Shown here: positions 1 to 6,933 of the stretch, piece by piece
Layout of the letters: each line of letters starts with the position of its first letter
Numbering within the stretch: position 1 is the stretch's first letter
NCBI GenBank assembly: GCA_006546595.1
Contig: VIAD01000022.1
Location: 1-26,331, forward strand
Reading direction: 5' to 3'
From: Moraxellaceae bacterium AER2_44_116
GTDB taxonomy: Bacteria > Pseudomonadota > Gammaproteobacteria > Pseudomonadales > Moraxellaceae
DNA length: 26,331 bases
Notes under the pieces: generated by a model
What the model was told of the DNA's origin: nothing
Seen by the model: only the letters and a program-made list of their open reading frames with translations
The model's database searches: none
Position numbers and translations under genes: made by a program

Positions 1-187
1 CTTTATCACCGCGTTTAACGAAGACCTTATCTATCACGCCTGTCACGGGAACACCGACAGCGACTTGTTGAGTCGGTTCGATGAGGCAATCACCAGTGAA
101 GGATTCGCCATAGGCCAAGCTGGTCAGGCATAAGGCTGGAAGAAAGAAAAGAAACCTTTTAGGCGCATTGGCGAGATAACCATCCAT
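1..187 (-). CDS. HlyD/RND-type periplasmic adaptor, N-terminal fragment
   Basis: This gene is cut by the left window edge, so only about the first 62 residues are visible. Reading from ATG at 187, the protein begins MDGYLANAPKRFLFF and continues with a hydrophobic stretch ending near LTSLAYG. This looks like a Sec signal peptide. Mature sequence follows with the pattern CLIEPTQQVAVGVPVTGVI and then DKVFVKRGDK. That is the start of a biotinyl-lipoyl-like hairpin as seen in HlyD/AcrA membrane-fusion proteins (substituent at the membrane, then 'V..GD.V..G'). A longer frame over the same DNA (124-306) overlaps it, but has no recognisable content. The ribosome binding site is weak. The likely role is a periplasmic bridge in an export or efflux complex, perhaps for the SecA-like/M50/TolC cluster further right, which also uses HlyD-type adaptors. 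Assignment to an adaptor is fairly sure; the partner complex is inferred. Confidence 0.6.
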   Translation of the reverse strand, partial: MDGYLANAPKRFLFFLPALCLTSLAYGESFTGDCLIEPTQQVAVGVPVTGVIDKVFVKRGDK

Positions 188-532
188 GTGTGTGCATTTC
201 TTATAGAAGTTAACGAGTTAGAATAAGGGCCTATGTGCGATTCTACACATAAATGGTGGTTAGCTGTAGGTATAAAAGTGACTAAATATTGCCAACCAGT
301 TATCAATTTTAGTGCAAAATCGAATCATATCTTTTTATTTCCCTCTAACACATCACATTTTCGATGTGGTGATGCGAGGTATTCATCACAAATATACATA
401 GTTAAGCGGATTGAAATTGCCTCTCATATGAAATTAGCTGCAATTTAGAGTATGCGCAGAACTGTACTTGATCGTCTAAAATAGGTATACGGGAACAAAA
501 CCATAGTCTAGGTAATTACGGAGAGACGTTAA
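188..532. other. Intergenic region between divergent genes
   Basis: This gap of about 345 bp separates the adaptor fragment (minus) from the GST-like gene (plus). It is AT-rich and carries a small imperfect hairpin near 352-373 (CACAT, loop TTTCG, ATGTG). An open frame at 233-448 has no recognisable domain and looks like chance. The promoters of both flanking genes should lie here, but I cannot place convincing -35/-10 boxes. Confidence 0.4.
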
Positions 533-1120
533 ATGCAGCTCTACTACACCCCACGATCACATTTTTCTCGCAAAGTTAGAATTCTGATGGCTGCGTTAGA
601 TTTATCGGCTGAGCTATTGGATGTGGGCAACGTTGCAGATGCTAACGAATTGGCATTTGGGCCAAATCCGTTAATGAAAGTTCCTACGCTAGTTGACGGT
701 AAGGTCGTCGTTTTTGACTCTGATCATATCTGTCAGTACTTGGTACAGAAATATGATCCACTGGATCAGTTTGGCGTGCTTATTCGTGATGTTAATGTGT
801 GTAATACCCGAGCGATCCTGAATAGTATCATGGCTGCTGAAGTTGATCTGATTCTTGCCGCCAGATCAGGGATAGCCACTGAGCATCACCCTCGATTCGA
901 CAAAGTAAAGCTTGTCATCCGACATGGCTTGGAATGGTTGGAAAACAATGCAGCCCTATTTTCCACAGGGCCTCTCTCGCTGTCATTTCATTTAGTCTGC
1001 ATGCGGGATCATTTGCTGCTGTTTGGCAATATGCCAACTGATCTTGCGCTGCCTAACTTAGCCGCACGTATTCATCAACTCGAAGATTTACCTTATATCT
1101 CAAGCACAAAACCACAATAG
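533..1120 (+). CDS. Glutathione S-transferase family protein
   Basis: A 195-residue protein with an N-terminal thioredoxin-fold GST domain. Residues 1-20 read MQLYYTPRSHFSRKVRI, with serine/tyrosine candidates for glutathione activation near the N-terminus. The cis-proline segment NPLMKVPTLVDG is followed by the DSDHICQYL glutathione-binding helix. The rest is an alpha-helical C-terminal domain ending in a short region typical of small bacterial GSTs. It would be a cytosolic enzyme conjugating or reducing substrates with glutathione; the substrate is not predictable. A good ribosome binding site (GGAGA, 8 bp spacing) supports the start. It stands alone on the plus strand and converges on the dienelactone-hydrolase operon. 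The shared presence of a GFA-type gene, a family historically linked with glutathione, may be thematic rather than functional. Confidence 0.85.
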   Translation: MQLYYTPRSHFSRKVRILMAALDLSAELLDVGNVADANELAFGPNPLMKVPTLVDGKVVVFDSDHICQYLVQKYDPLDQFGVLIRDVNVCNTRAILNSIMAAEVDLILAARSGIATEHHPRFDKVKLVIRHGLEWLENNAALFSTGPLSLSFHLVCMRDHLLLFGNMPTDLALPNLAARIHQLEDLPYISSTKPQ

Positions 1121-1158
1121 CCATTATCAAGAATAAAACCCGTTTGGACTACAAACTA

Positions 1159-2007
1159 TTATTGGCTCAAGCGATAAGTGAAAAATGTCAGAATCTCATC
1201 CTTCGCAGCCAACGTCGGCTGTCCTGCCTCATCAATCAAATGAGCCGTCACGACACTGTGAGGGCAACGAACATGATGCTCGAAGAAAGGGGCAACCTCA
1301 GAACAAGCGGCACTATCAGGAAGGACACGCGCAATAAAACGGTCACCTAAGGCTTCGGTATAAGCGGCAAATCGTTGTGCTCGGCAAAATTTATCGCCTT
1401 CAAAGCGATAGGCAAGTACCGCGAGATCTTCCTGATCCAATCGCTGGCGAACAGTTTGAATCTCGTCGGGTGATATTTCAAGGCCTGCGGGATCATTCAT
1501 CGGTAGTGACGGTTGACAAACAACAGGTGCTAATACCGAAGGCTCCAGCATCATCGTTAACGCAAAATTACCCGTAAAACACATACCAATCGCGCCAACA
1601 CCCACTCCGCCACACTCTTGATGCGCAAGTCGAGCCAGTGCCATCAGCCATTGGGTGACGGGGCTGGACTGGTTTGCGGCAAAGGCGCGAAACTCAGCAC
1701 TGATACACGCTCGCTGAAATATCGCTGCGCTTTCTTCTGCACTGGCAACAATGCCGTCACGACCAAACAGTGAGGGCATATACACCGTAAATCCTGCATC
1801 ACTCACCCATCGACTAAAACGGGCAACATGCGGGCTAATACCTGGCATCTCCGTCATGACAATCACGGCTGGGTCTGAGCCAGCGGTATAGACGCGTTTG
1901 CTAACCCCATTCAGTGAAATTTCTCTCACGTTAAAATCATCCAGCGGATCGTTCTCGTGCATGCTGCGTTTGTGGGTTGTTGATCCGTCGTCATGAGTAG
2001 TAGTCAT
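1159..2007 (-). CDS. Dienelactone hydrolase family protein
   Basis: A 282-residue alpha/beta hydrolase of the dienelactone hydrolase type. Visible marks are the nucleophile-elbow motif GMCFTG with Cys143, the upstream TEMPG segment (Glu53, equivalent to the conserved QE.FG of the family), and a late histidine near residues 250-256 (CPHSVVTAHL). Family members hydrolyse lactones or related esters in the cytosol using a Cys-Asp-His triad. The true substrate here is unknown. The N-terminus has about 25 polar residues before the domain. The start is backed by a strong ribosome binding site (AAGGAG, 7-8 bp spacing). It is the last gene of a five-gene minus-strand operon, 2 bp after the GFA-type gene. 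Confidence 0.85.
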   Translation of the reverse strand: MTTTHDDGSTTHKRSMHENDPLDDFNVREISLNGVSKRVYTAGSDPAVIVMTEMPGISPHVARFSRWVSDAGFTVYMPSLFGRDGIVASAEESAAIFQRACISAEFRAFAANQSSPVTQWLMALARLAHQECGGVGVGAIGMCFTGNFALTMMLEPSVLAPVVCQPSLPMNDPAGLEISPDEIQTVRQRLDQEDLAVLAYRFEGDKFCRAQRFAAYTEALGDRFIARVLPDSAACSEVAPFFEHHVRCPHSVVTAHLIDEAGQPTLAAKDEILTFFTYRLSQ

Positions 2008-2009
2008 TG

Positions 2010-2423
2010 TTATGCTCCTTGAGGCGCGTTATCGGCGAAGGTCGTTAAAGTATTATCCAGATGATCCCAAGGCGCGGCATGGCTTGCGAATAGATTTGCT
2101 CTTGGCCTAAACATGGCGGGGTCATCCAGTGTGCCTGCGCTAATGGCAATCTGTGCAGGCATAATGTCTAATAACCCAAACAGACGTGAACCGCAGTTTG
2201 GACAGAAGCCTCGTCTAATTGCTTTTCCGCTACGTCCAAGACTCTGAAAATAGCGAGGCTCCCCCGAAATCGTCACCGATTCCATTGCAAAAAATGCGAT
2301 GGGCACATAAGGCCCTCCGCTACTTTTTTGACAATCGCGACAGTGACAATTAAATTGCAGTATCGGTTTTTGTGAACACTGATAACGTATTGCCCCACAG
2401 AGGCAGCCCCCTTGCATGGTCAT
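2010..2423 (-). CDS. GFA family zinc protein (Gfa-like, CENP-V fold)
   Basis: A 137-residue protein with the full cysteine pattern of the GFA / CENP-V family: GGCLCGAIRY at residues 5-14, CHCRDCQKSSGG at about 26-37, and FCPNCGSRLF near 73-82. These cysteines bind zinc. The family was named for glutathione-dependent formaldehyde-activating enzyme (Gfa), but most members, including this one, have no proven reaction. Its ATG overlaps the end of the GNAT gene by 4 bp and its stop is 2 bp before the dienelactone-hydrolase-like gene, so the three are almost certainly translated from one mRNA. The presence of a GST nearby fits a glutathione or aldehyde theme but does not prove it. Confidence 0.85.
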   Translation of the reverse strand: MTMQGGCLCGAIRYQCSQKPILQFNCHCRDCQKSSGGPYVPIAFFAMESVTISGEPRYFQSLGRSGKAIRRGFCPNCGSRLFGLLDIMPAQIAISAGTLDDPAMFRPRANLFASHAAPWDHLDNTLTTFADNAPQGA

Positions 2424-2968
2424 AATAAGCTCCGATCTTCAGCCAAACGCTTAGCAGGTTTGGTCAGTGTGATAATTTGAAGTCCGTCTATACGAGGTTG
2501 GCCAACGCCTGCATCAATGGGATAATCCTCTGCTTCACCCGTCTGTTGATAACCACGTCGTTGATAAAACGCGATCAGCTCAGGCCTAGCCAACACCACG
2601 CAAAGTCGAAACGTTGTCGCACTAAAATGTTCAGCCGCATATTGCTCGGCCTCTAATAGCATCCGTTTGCCTAAACCATGAGTCTGAAAGTTAGGTTCAG
2701 TCGCCAGCATGCCTATATCCGTTGTCGAGTCTTCATTGTGTAAAAGATGAACACACGCAATAATCACCTCCGCCTGACACAACACGAGAATCTTTGATAA
2801 AGGCCGAAACAGGGAAAGTAATTGTTCGTATTCCGTTCTGTTCCCAGCAACCAAATCACGTTCATGTGTCCAGCCACCATCCTCAGATGATGGTCGATAG
2901 GCGCGATTGACCAGCCCGACAATGTCAGCGGCATCCAAAGGCGTTGCTTCGCGCAAAATCATGTCCAT
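2420..2968 (-). CDS. GNAT family N-acetyltransferase
   Basis: A 182-residue GCN5-related acetyltransferase. The acetyl-CoA binding motif is visible as LATEPNFQTHGLGKRML (the Q..G.G/A signature), followed by the C-terminal FYQRRGYQQTGE segment that closes the fold in many GNATs. The N-terminus (ILREATPLDAADIVGLVNRAY) is the usual first strand and helix. It transfers an acetyl group from acetyl-CoA to an amine; the acceptor cannot be read from sequence. It is the third gene of the operon, 24 bp after the small ABM-like gene and overlapping the GFA-type gene by 4 bp. Confidence 0.85.
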   Translation of the reverse strand: MDMILREATPLDAADIVGLVNRAYRPSSEDGGWTHERDLVAGNRTEYEQLLSLFRPLSKILVLCQAEVIIACVHLLHNEDSTTDIGMLATEPNFQTHGLGKRMLLEAEQYAAEHFSATTFRLCVVLARPELIAFYQRRGYQQTGEAEDYPIDAGVGQPRIDGLQIITLTKPAKRLAEDRSLL

Positions 2969-2992
2969 ATCTCCATCCGATTCCCCTTCGTG

Positions 2993-3274
2993 TTACAAGA
3001 TTCCACGCTCTATTTCTTCTAAATAGATAAAGTCAGGAGCTTTTACACCAGCTTGTTTACGGATTTCCACCAGTACAGGCGATTCAAAAAACCGTCGAGC
3101 ATTATCAAGCGAGTTCCAAACCGAAAAATGGACGATGGCATTGTCATCGGTGTCATAACGCAACAACTGATAGCTAATTTCACCCGCCTCTTTACGGATA
3201 CCAGCAGCCTGATCAAACACCACTTTCCACGCAGGGTAAGATTCGACTTCATGAATAATAAGGACGTGTTGCAT
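2993..3274 (-). CDS. Small dimeric alpha/beta-barrel (ABM-like) protein
   Basis: A 93-residue protein resembling the antibiotic-biosynthesis-monooxygenase / stress-responsive ferredoxin-like barrel group. It has a beta strand (HVLIIHEV), the helix YPAWKVVFDQAAGIRKEAG, then strands with HFSVWNSLDNARRFFES, the family's typical 'W.s.e.a..f..s' helix. Such proteins form dimers with an open barrel that binds small hydrophobic molecules or acts without cofactor; no function can be fixed here. It lies between the cupin gene (35 bp) and the GNAT gene (24 bp) in the same operon. Overlapping frames on both strands have no recognisable content. Confidence 0.75.
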   Translation of the reverse strand: MQHVLIIHEVESYPAWKVVFDQAAGIRKEAGEISYQLLRYDTDDNAIVHFSVWNSLDNARRFFESPVLVEIRKQAGVKAPDFIYLEEIERGIL

Positions 3275-3309
3275 AGGATTTTCCTTTAATGTATTGATTG
3301 GATACGTGT

Positions 3310-3816
3310 TTAATACGGTGTGCCGTCTTTATGCGAAAAGACCCAAGCACCGTCTTGCAGACGAGCCTGTAGATCATCGTTGGGATAACTCGCTTCATCA
3401 CCTGCCGTTCTATCCCCTATTTCAAGATAAACAACCTCTTCATCCGTTTCATTCAACAAGCAGTGCGCCACACCACTCGCGGCTTTAAAACCCGCACACA
3501 TTCCCGCTGATAATGGGATATTGCCTTCGGCTGTTTGCAGGGTTGGGTTGCCTGCTAAGATATAAATCAGCTCATCTTGTCGTGAATGACAGTGATACAA
3601 CGCTGATACCGAGTTGGGTGCAAGGCGAGTCAGATTGACACCAAAATTACTGAGTCCAAAATAATCACCCAATGCACGCTTTTCCCGTCCCTGTATTCGT
3701 GAAGATAATAACTTTTGAATCTCCGCTGGATAATTTGATGCACGAATGCGTACAGGAATATCCTCAGCATGGATGGCTACATGTTTGGTGTTAGCAATAT
3801 CACTCATATCAGTCAT
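3310..3816 (-). CDS. Cupin domain-containing protein
   Basis: A cupin-fold protein of about 168 residues. Cupin motif 1 appears as YHCHSRQDELIYILAG (two His, one Glu for metal binding) and motif 2 as SGVAHCLLNETDEEVVYLEIG. A C-terminal tail ends WVFSHKDGTPY, a form common in small cupins annotated as sugar-epimerase-like or 'cupin with HKDG tail'. The open frame extends upstream to 3858. I prefer a start at 3816 (MTDMSDIANTKH) or 3807, because the extra upstream residues are low-complexity and leave too little promoter room before the divergent regulator. It is the first gene of the five-gene operon facing the GlxA-type regulator, so it is the most likely direct target. The reaction is unknown. 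Confidence 0.8.
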   Translation of the reverse strand: MTDMSDIANTKHVAIHAEDIPVRIRASNYPAEIQKLLSSRIQGREKRALGDYFGLSNFGVNLTRLAPNSVSALYHCHSRQDELIYILAGNPTLQTAEGNIPLSAGMCAGFKAASGVAHCLLNETDEEVVYLEIGDRTAGDEASYPNDDLQARLQDGAWVFSHKDGTPY

Positions 3817-3914
3817 CCCATTGCAAATAATCATCTCGTTATGCTTGCATTTGACCATTGGTTTGATGAAGATGGCAGTGTCGTTTTCGACTTCTTTCGG
3901 GACTATTCAGCCAA

Positions 3915-4892
3915 ATGTATGATTTTACGGTTTTGATATTGGAAGGTGCTTTTTCTTCTAGTGTCGCCATCACACGCGACATCTTAGCCACCGCCGAAGT
4001 GTTGGCAAAACGATTGGGTGCTGCACCCTTGCGATGGCGTTTGTGTTCGGTTGAAGGTGGTGCTGTGCGATTGCAAGGTGGCATGACCATAGACACGGTC
4101 AAACTCCCCATGAATACGACGGATGACGGCTCAGTATGGATTGTGCCAGGTCTAGGGCTAAACACGCATGAAGCAATACGTCAGCGTTTTGAAAAACCTG
4201 ATGCCATCACAATCATTCGTGCCTTAGCGCAACACGCGGAATATGGTGGGCAAGTGGCCGCCTCATGCTCGGCTGTTTTCATGCTCAATGCAGCGGGACT
4301 ACTGAACGGACGCAGAGTGACAACAACGTGGTGGCTTGCGCCTTTACTGCAAAATATTGCGCCTAATTGCACGGTGGATGCTGATCGGATGGTGTGTGTT
4401 GATGGCCAAGTAACTACAGCGGGAGCGGCATTTGCTCAATCTGACTTGATGTTGCATCTGCTACGTGAGCGATGCGGCAACGCATTGAGGGATAGTGTTT
4501 CGCGGATGATGCTGATTGATGGACGACAAGCACAAGCCCCTTTTATTTTGCCCGAGGTCTTAGCCAGCGGAAACGATTTGGTTGCCCTAATTGCCGCTAG
4601 GATAGAAAAAGCTTTACCCACGCTTCCATCCGTTGGTGAGTTAGCACAGGAGTTCTGTGTGTCTGAAAGAACCTTGTCGCGCCATATCCATAAGGCGACG
4701 GGTAAAAGCACACTGGCGTTAATACAAAGTGTGCGCTTGAGATGCGCGAGAAATTTACTAGAAAATAGTCGTATGAATGTCGAACAAGTGGCGACGGCAG
4801 TCGGTTATCAAGATGCAACAGCTCTTAGGCGATTGATGAAAAAGACTGCGGGAGCGAATCCCAGTAAGTATCGGCCTGTTGTGGCCGTTTAG
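3915..4892 (+). CDS. GlxA family transcriptional regulator (DJ-1/PfpI + AraC HTH)
   Basis: A 325-residue two-domain regulator. Residues 1 to about 190 form a DJ-1/PfpI-like amidotransferase fold: it starts YDFTVLILEGAFSSS, has the elbow segment AASCSAVFMLNAAGLL with a cysteine, then GRRVTTTWW, a hallmark of GlxA-type proteins. Residues about 225-320 are an AraC/XylS DNA-binding domain with two helix-turn-helix motifs: LAQEFCVSERTLSRHIHKATG and the second with VEQVATAVGYQDATALRRLMKK, ending NPSKYR. It is transcribed divergently from the cupin-led operon, with about 100 bp between them. The usual logic for such pairs is that it activates that operon in response to a small ligand. Ligand unknown. 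It converges on the SecA-like gene. Confidence 0.9.
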   Translation: MYDFTVLILEGAFSSSVAITRDILATAEVLAKRLGAAPLRWRLCSVEGGAVRLQGGMTIDTVKLPMNTTDDGSVWIVPGLGLNTHEAIRQRFEKPDAITIIRALAQHAEYGGQVAASCSAVFMLNAAGLLNGRRVTTTWWLAPLLQNIAPNCTVDADRMVCVDGQVTTAGAAFAQSDLMLHLLRERCGNALRDSVSRMMLIDGRQAQAPFILPEVLASGNDLVALIAARIEKALPTLPSVGELAQEFCVSERTLSRHIHKATGKSTLALIQSVRLRCARNLLENSRMNVEQVATAVGYQDATALRRLMKKTAGANPSKYRPVVAV

Positions 4893-4947
4893 TAAAATGA
4901 CTACAACCTAGCCGTTCTAGTTTTTACACAGTATACAAAAGCTTCTC

Positions 4948-6933
4948 TCACTTCTTCGCCTTGCCCACAAACCCCAAGGTCTCTAACCACTTACGATCAC
5001 GCTTAACCGTTTCTAAACGCATGCGTCGGTTTTCACGTTCTGATTGCCATTGCGCATAGGCAACTAAGCCTCGAAACCAACGTCCTGTATGACCAGATTG
5101 CGGCCTTAATTGTTTAATAAGCCGACTTAAAATAGGCAGATAACGTTTAAACAATTCATCTTGCCAACAGACCATCGCTTCTGCTGAGCCGGGGTCGCCT
5201 TGGCGTGCCGAACGGCCAAACAACTGTCTGTCCACCCGTGAGCTTTCGTGAAACTCCGTTAAAATGACATGTAAACCGCCTTTGGCTTCGACTGTGGCTG
5301 CGAGTTTAATATCCGTGCCTCGACCTGCCATATTCGTCGCTACGGTAATGGCATACGCTTGACCCGCTTGAGCTACAGCATCGGCTTCACTTTGGTCTTG
5401 CCTTGCGTTTAAGACGCGATGGACTGTGCCTCGCGCCGTGAGTAAAGTCCCTAAAGTTTCAGAGTCAGCGACCGAGCGAGTGCCGATTAACACGGCACGG
5501 CCTGAGTTGGCGATAACCTCTGCCCGTTCAACAATCGCTTGCCAACGGGATTCGCTGTTGGCATAAACAGAGTCTGGCAGGCGATAGCGACGGCTGGTTT
5601 TATGGGTGGGAATCCGCACCACCGACAAGTCATAGACGCGTTTTAATTCGGGCTCTACTTCTTTGGCCGTACCCGTCATGCCTGCTAATAGCAAATAACG
5701 ACCAAAAAATCGTTGATAGGTAATTTGCGCTAAGGTTTTGCGTTGCCCTGTAATTTCACACTGCTCTTTGGCTTCAATCATTTGATGAAGCCCGCGCTCC
5801 CATGTGCGGTCGGGCATGACGCGGCCTGTAAACTCATCGACAATCTGCACTTTGCCTTCGACAATAATATAATGTTGGTCGTAGTGAAAAACGTGGACGG
5901 CTGAGAGAGCTTTTTGTATTAACTCCTTACGCCATAAGGCCGATGACCATACGCCGCCTAACGAGGCGGCTAGCTCATGACTGCGTGCCAAACCCTGTTG
6001 TGTTAACCAAATGGTTTTATCTTTGCCGTGAATAAAATCTGTGCCAGTGATGAGTTGCCGCGCCATGGCAATGCCTTGGCTATAAATCTGCGGATCTAAA
6101 TCATCGGGGATAGATTCGGAAATAATTAACGGTGTCCGTGCTTCATCAATCAACACACTATCGACCTCATCGACAATGGCGACATGTAAACCGCGTAATA
6201 AAGCAGGTGATGGTCGTCCTTCGCCTTGTAGTCGTCGGAGCTGTTGATGAATGCCGAGTGTTGAACCGACTGCGAGCTGATCTTTCAGGTAATCGAAAGT
6301 GAGTTCTTTATTGGAGACATAAACAATGTCACAGGCATACTGTTGCCGACGGTCTTCAGGCGACATATCTTGAATGACGATACCAACACTTAAGCCTAAT
6401 AACTGGAATAACGGGGTATTCTGTTCGGCATCACGACTGGCTAAATAATCATTGACGGTAACGACATGGACAGCCGCACCCGTTGCTGCCGCTGTACACA
6501 CGGCGAGGGTTGCGGCTAATGTTTTACCCTCCCCTGTCGCCATTTCCGCAATTTTGCCTTGTAATAGCGTGCGTCCTGCTAAGAGTTGTACATCATGATG
6601 ACGCATGCCTAAGACGCGCCGAGAGGCTTCACGTACCACAGCAAAGGCTTGGGCTAATAACGCATCTTTAAAGCCGTGTTTCTGCATTGGCCGTACGGCT
6701 TGACGTAAGGCGTTGGCCAGCTCTTCATTCGCCAAGGTCATGACCTGCGCTTCATGGCTTTGCGTTAAGGCTAAAAATGGGCGACGATGATTCGGGGCTA
6801 AAAAAGCCAAATGAGAAATACCCGAACGTAATAACTCTTCTAAGGCTAAAGGCGCTTTATCATCGCGCTCTAAATAACTGCCATCACTGACCGCTAAACC
6901 ACGCCCTGCTAATAGCGCACGGACATCAGACAT
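4948..6933 (-). CDS. SecA-like translocase ATPase, C-terminally short
   Basis: A 661-residue DEAD-type motor closely similar to SecA. Walker A lies at about 131-139 (MATGEGKTL; SecA normally has MRTGEGKTL). The DEVDS.LIDEARTPLIIS block is at 255-272 and is intact. Later come AGMTGTA, ATNMAGRGTDI and FGRSARQGDPGS (usual form GRAGRQGDPGS). The protein ends soon after this block. It therefore lacks most of the helical wing and the zinc-binding SecB tail of housekeeping SecA (about 900 residues), and has about 30 extra N-terminal residues. Its start overlaps the stop of the M50/HlyD gene by 8 bp, so they are co-translated. I infer a dedicated export ATPase for the neighbouring adaptor/TolC system rather than the general Sec motor. 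Confidence 0.85.
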   Translation of the reverse strand: MSDVRALLAGRGLAVSDGSYLERDDKAPLALEELLRSGISHLAFLAPNHRRPFLALTQSHEAQVMTLANEELANALRQAVRPMQKHGFKDALLAQAFAVVREASRRVLGMRHHDVQLLAGRTLLQGKIAEMATGEGKTLAATLAVCTAAATGAAVHVVTVNDYLASRDAEQNTPLFQLLGLSVGIVIQDMSPEDRRQQYACDIVYVSNKELTFDYLKDQLAVGSTLGIHQQLRRLQGEGRPSPALLRGLHVAIVDEVDSVLIDEARTPLIISESIPDDLDPQIYSQGIAMARQLITGTDFIHGKDKTIWLTQQGLARSHELAASLGGVWSSALWRKELIQKALSAVHVFHYDQHYIIVEGKVQIVDEFTGRVMPDRTWERGLHQMIEAKEQCEITGQRKTLAQITYQRFFGRYLLLAGMTGTAKEVEPELKRVYDLSVVRIPTHKTSRRYRLPDSVYANSESRWQAIVERAEVIANSGRAVLIGTRSVADSETLGTLLTARGTVHRVLNARQDQSEADAVAQAGQAYAITVATNMAGRGTDIKLAATVEAKGGLHVILTEFHESSRVDRQLFGRSARQGDPGSAEAMVCWQDELFKRYLPILSRLIKQLRPQSGHTGRWFRGLVAYAQWQSERENRRMRLETVKRDRKWLETLGFVGKAKK

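Noticed and set aside
233..448. 71-codon open frame on the plus strand
   Set aside because: No domain, no ribosome binding site; it overlaps the divergent promoter region.
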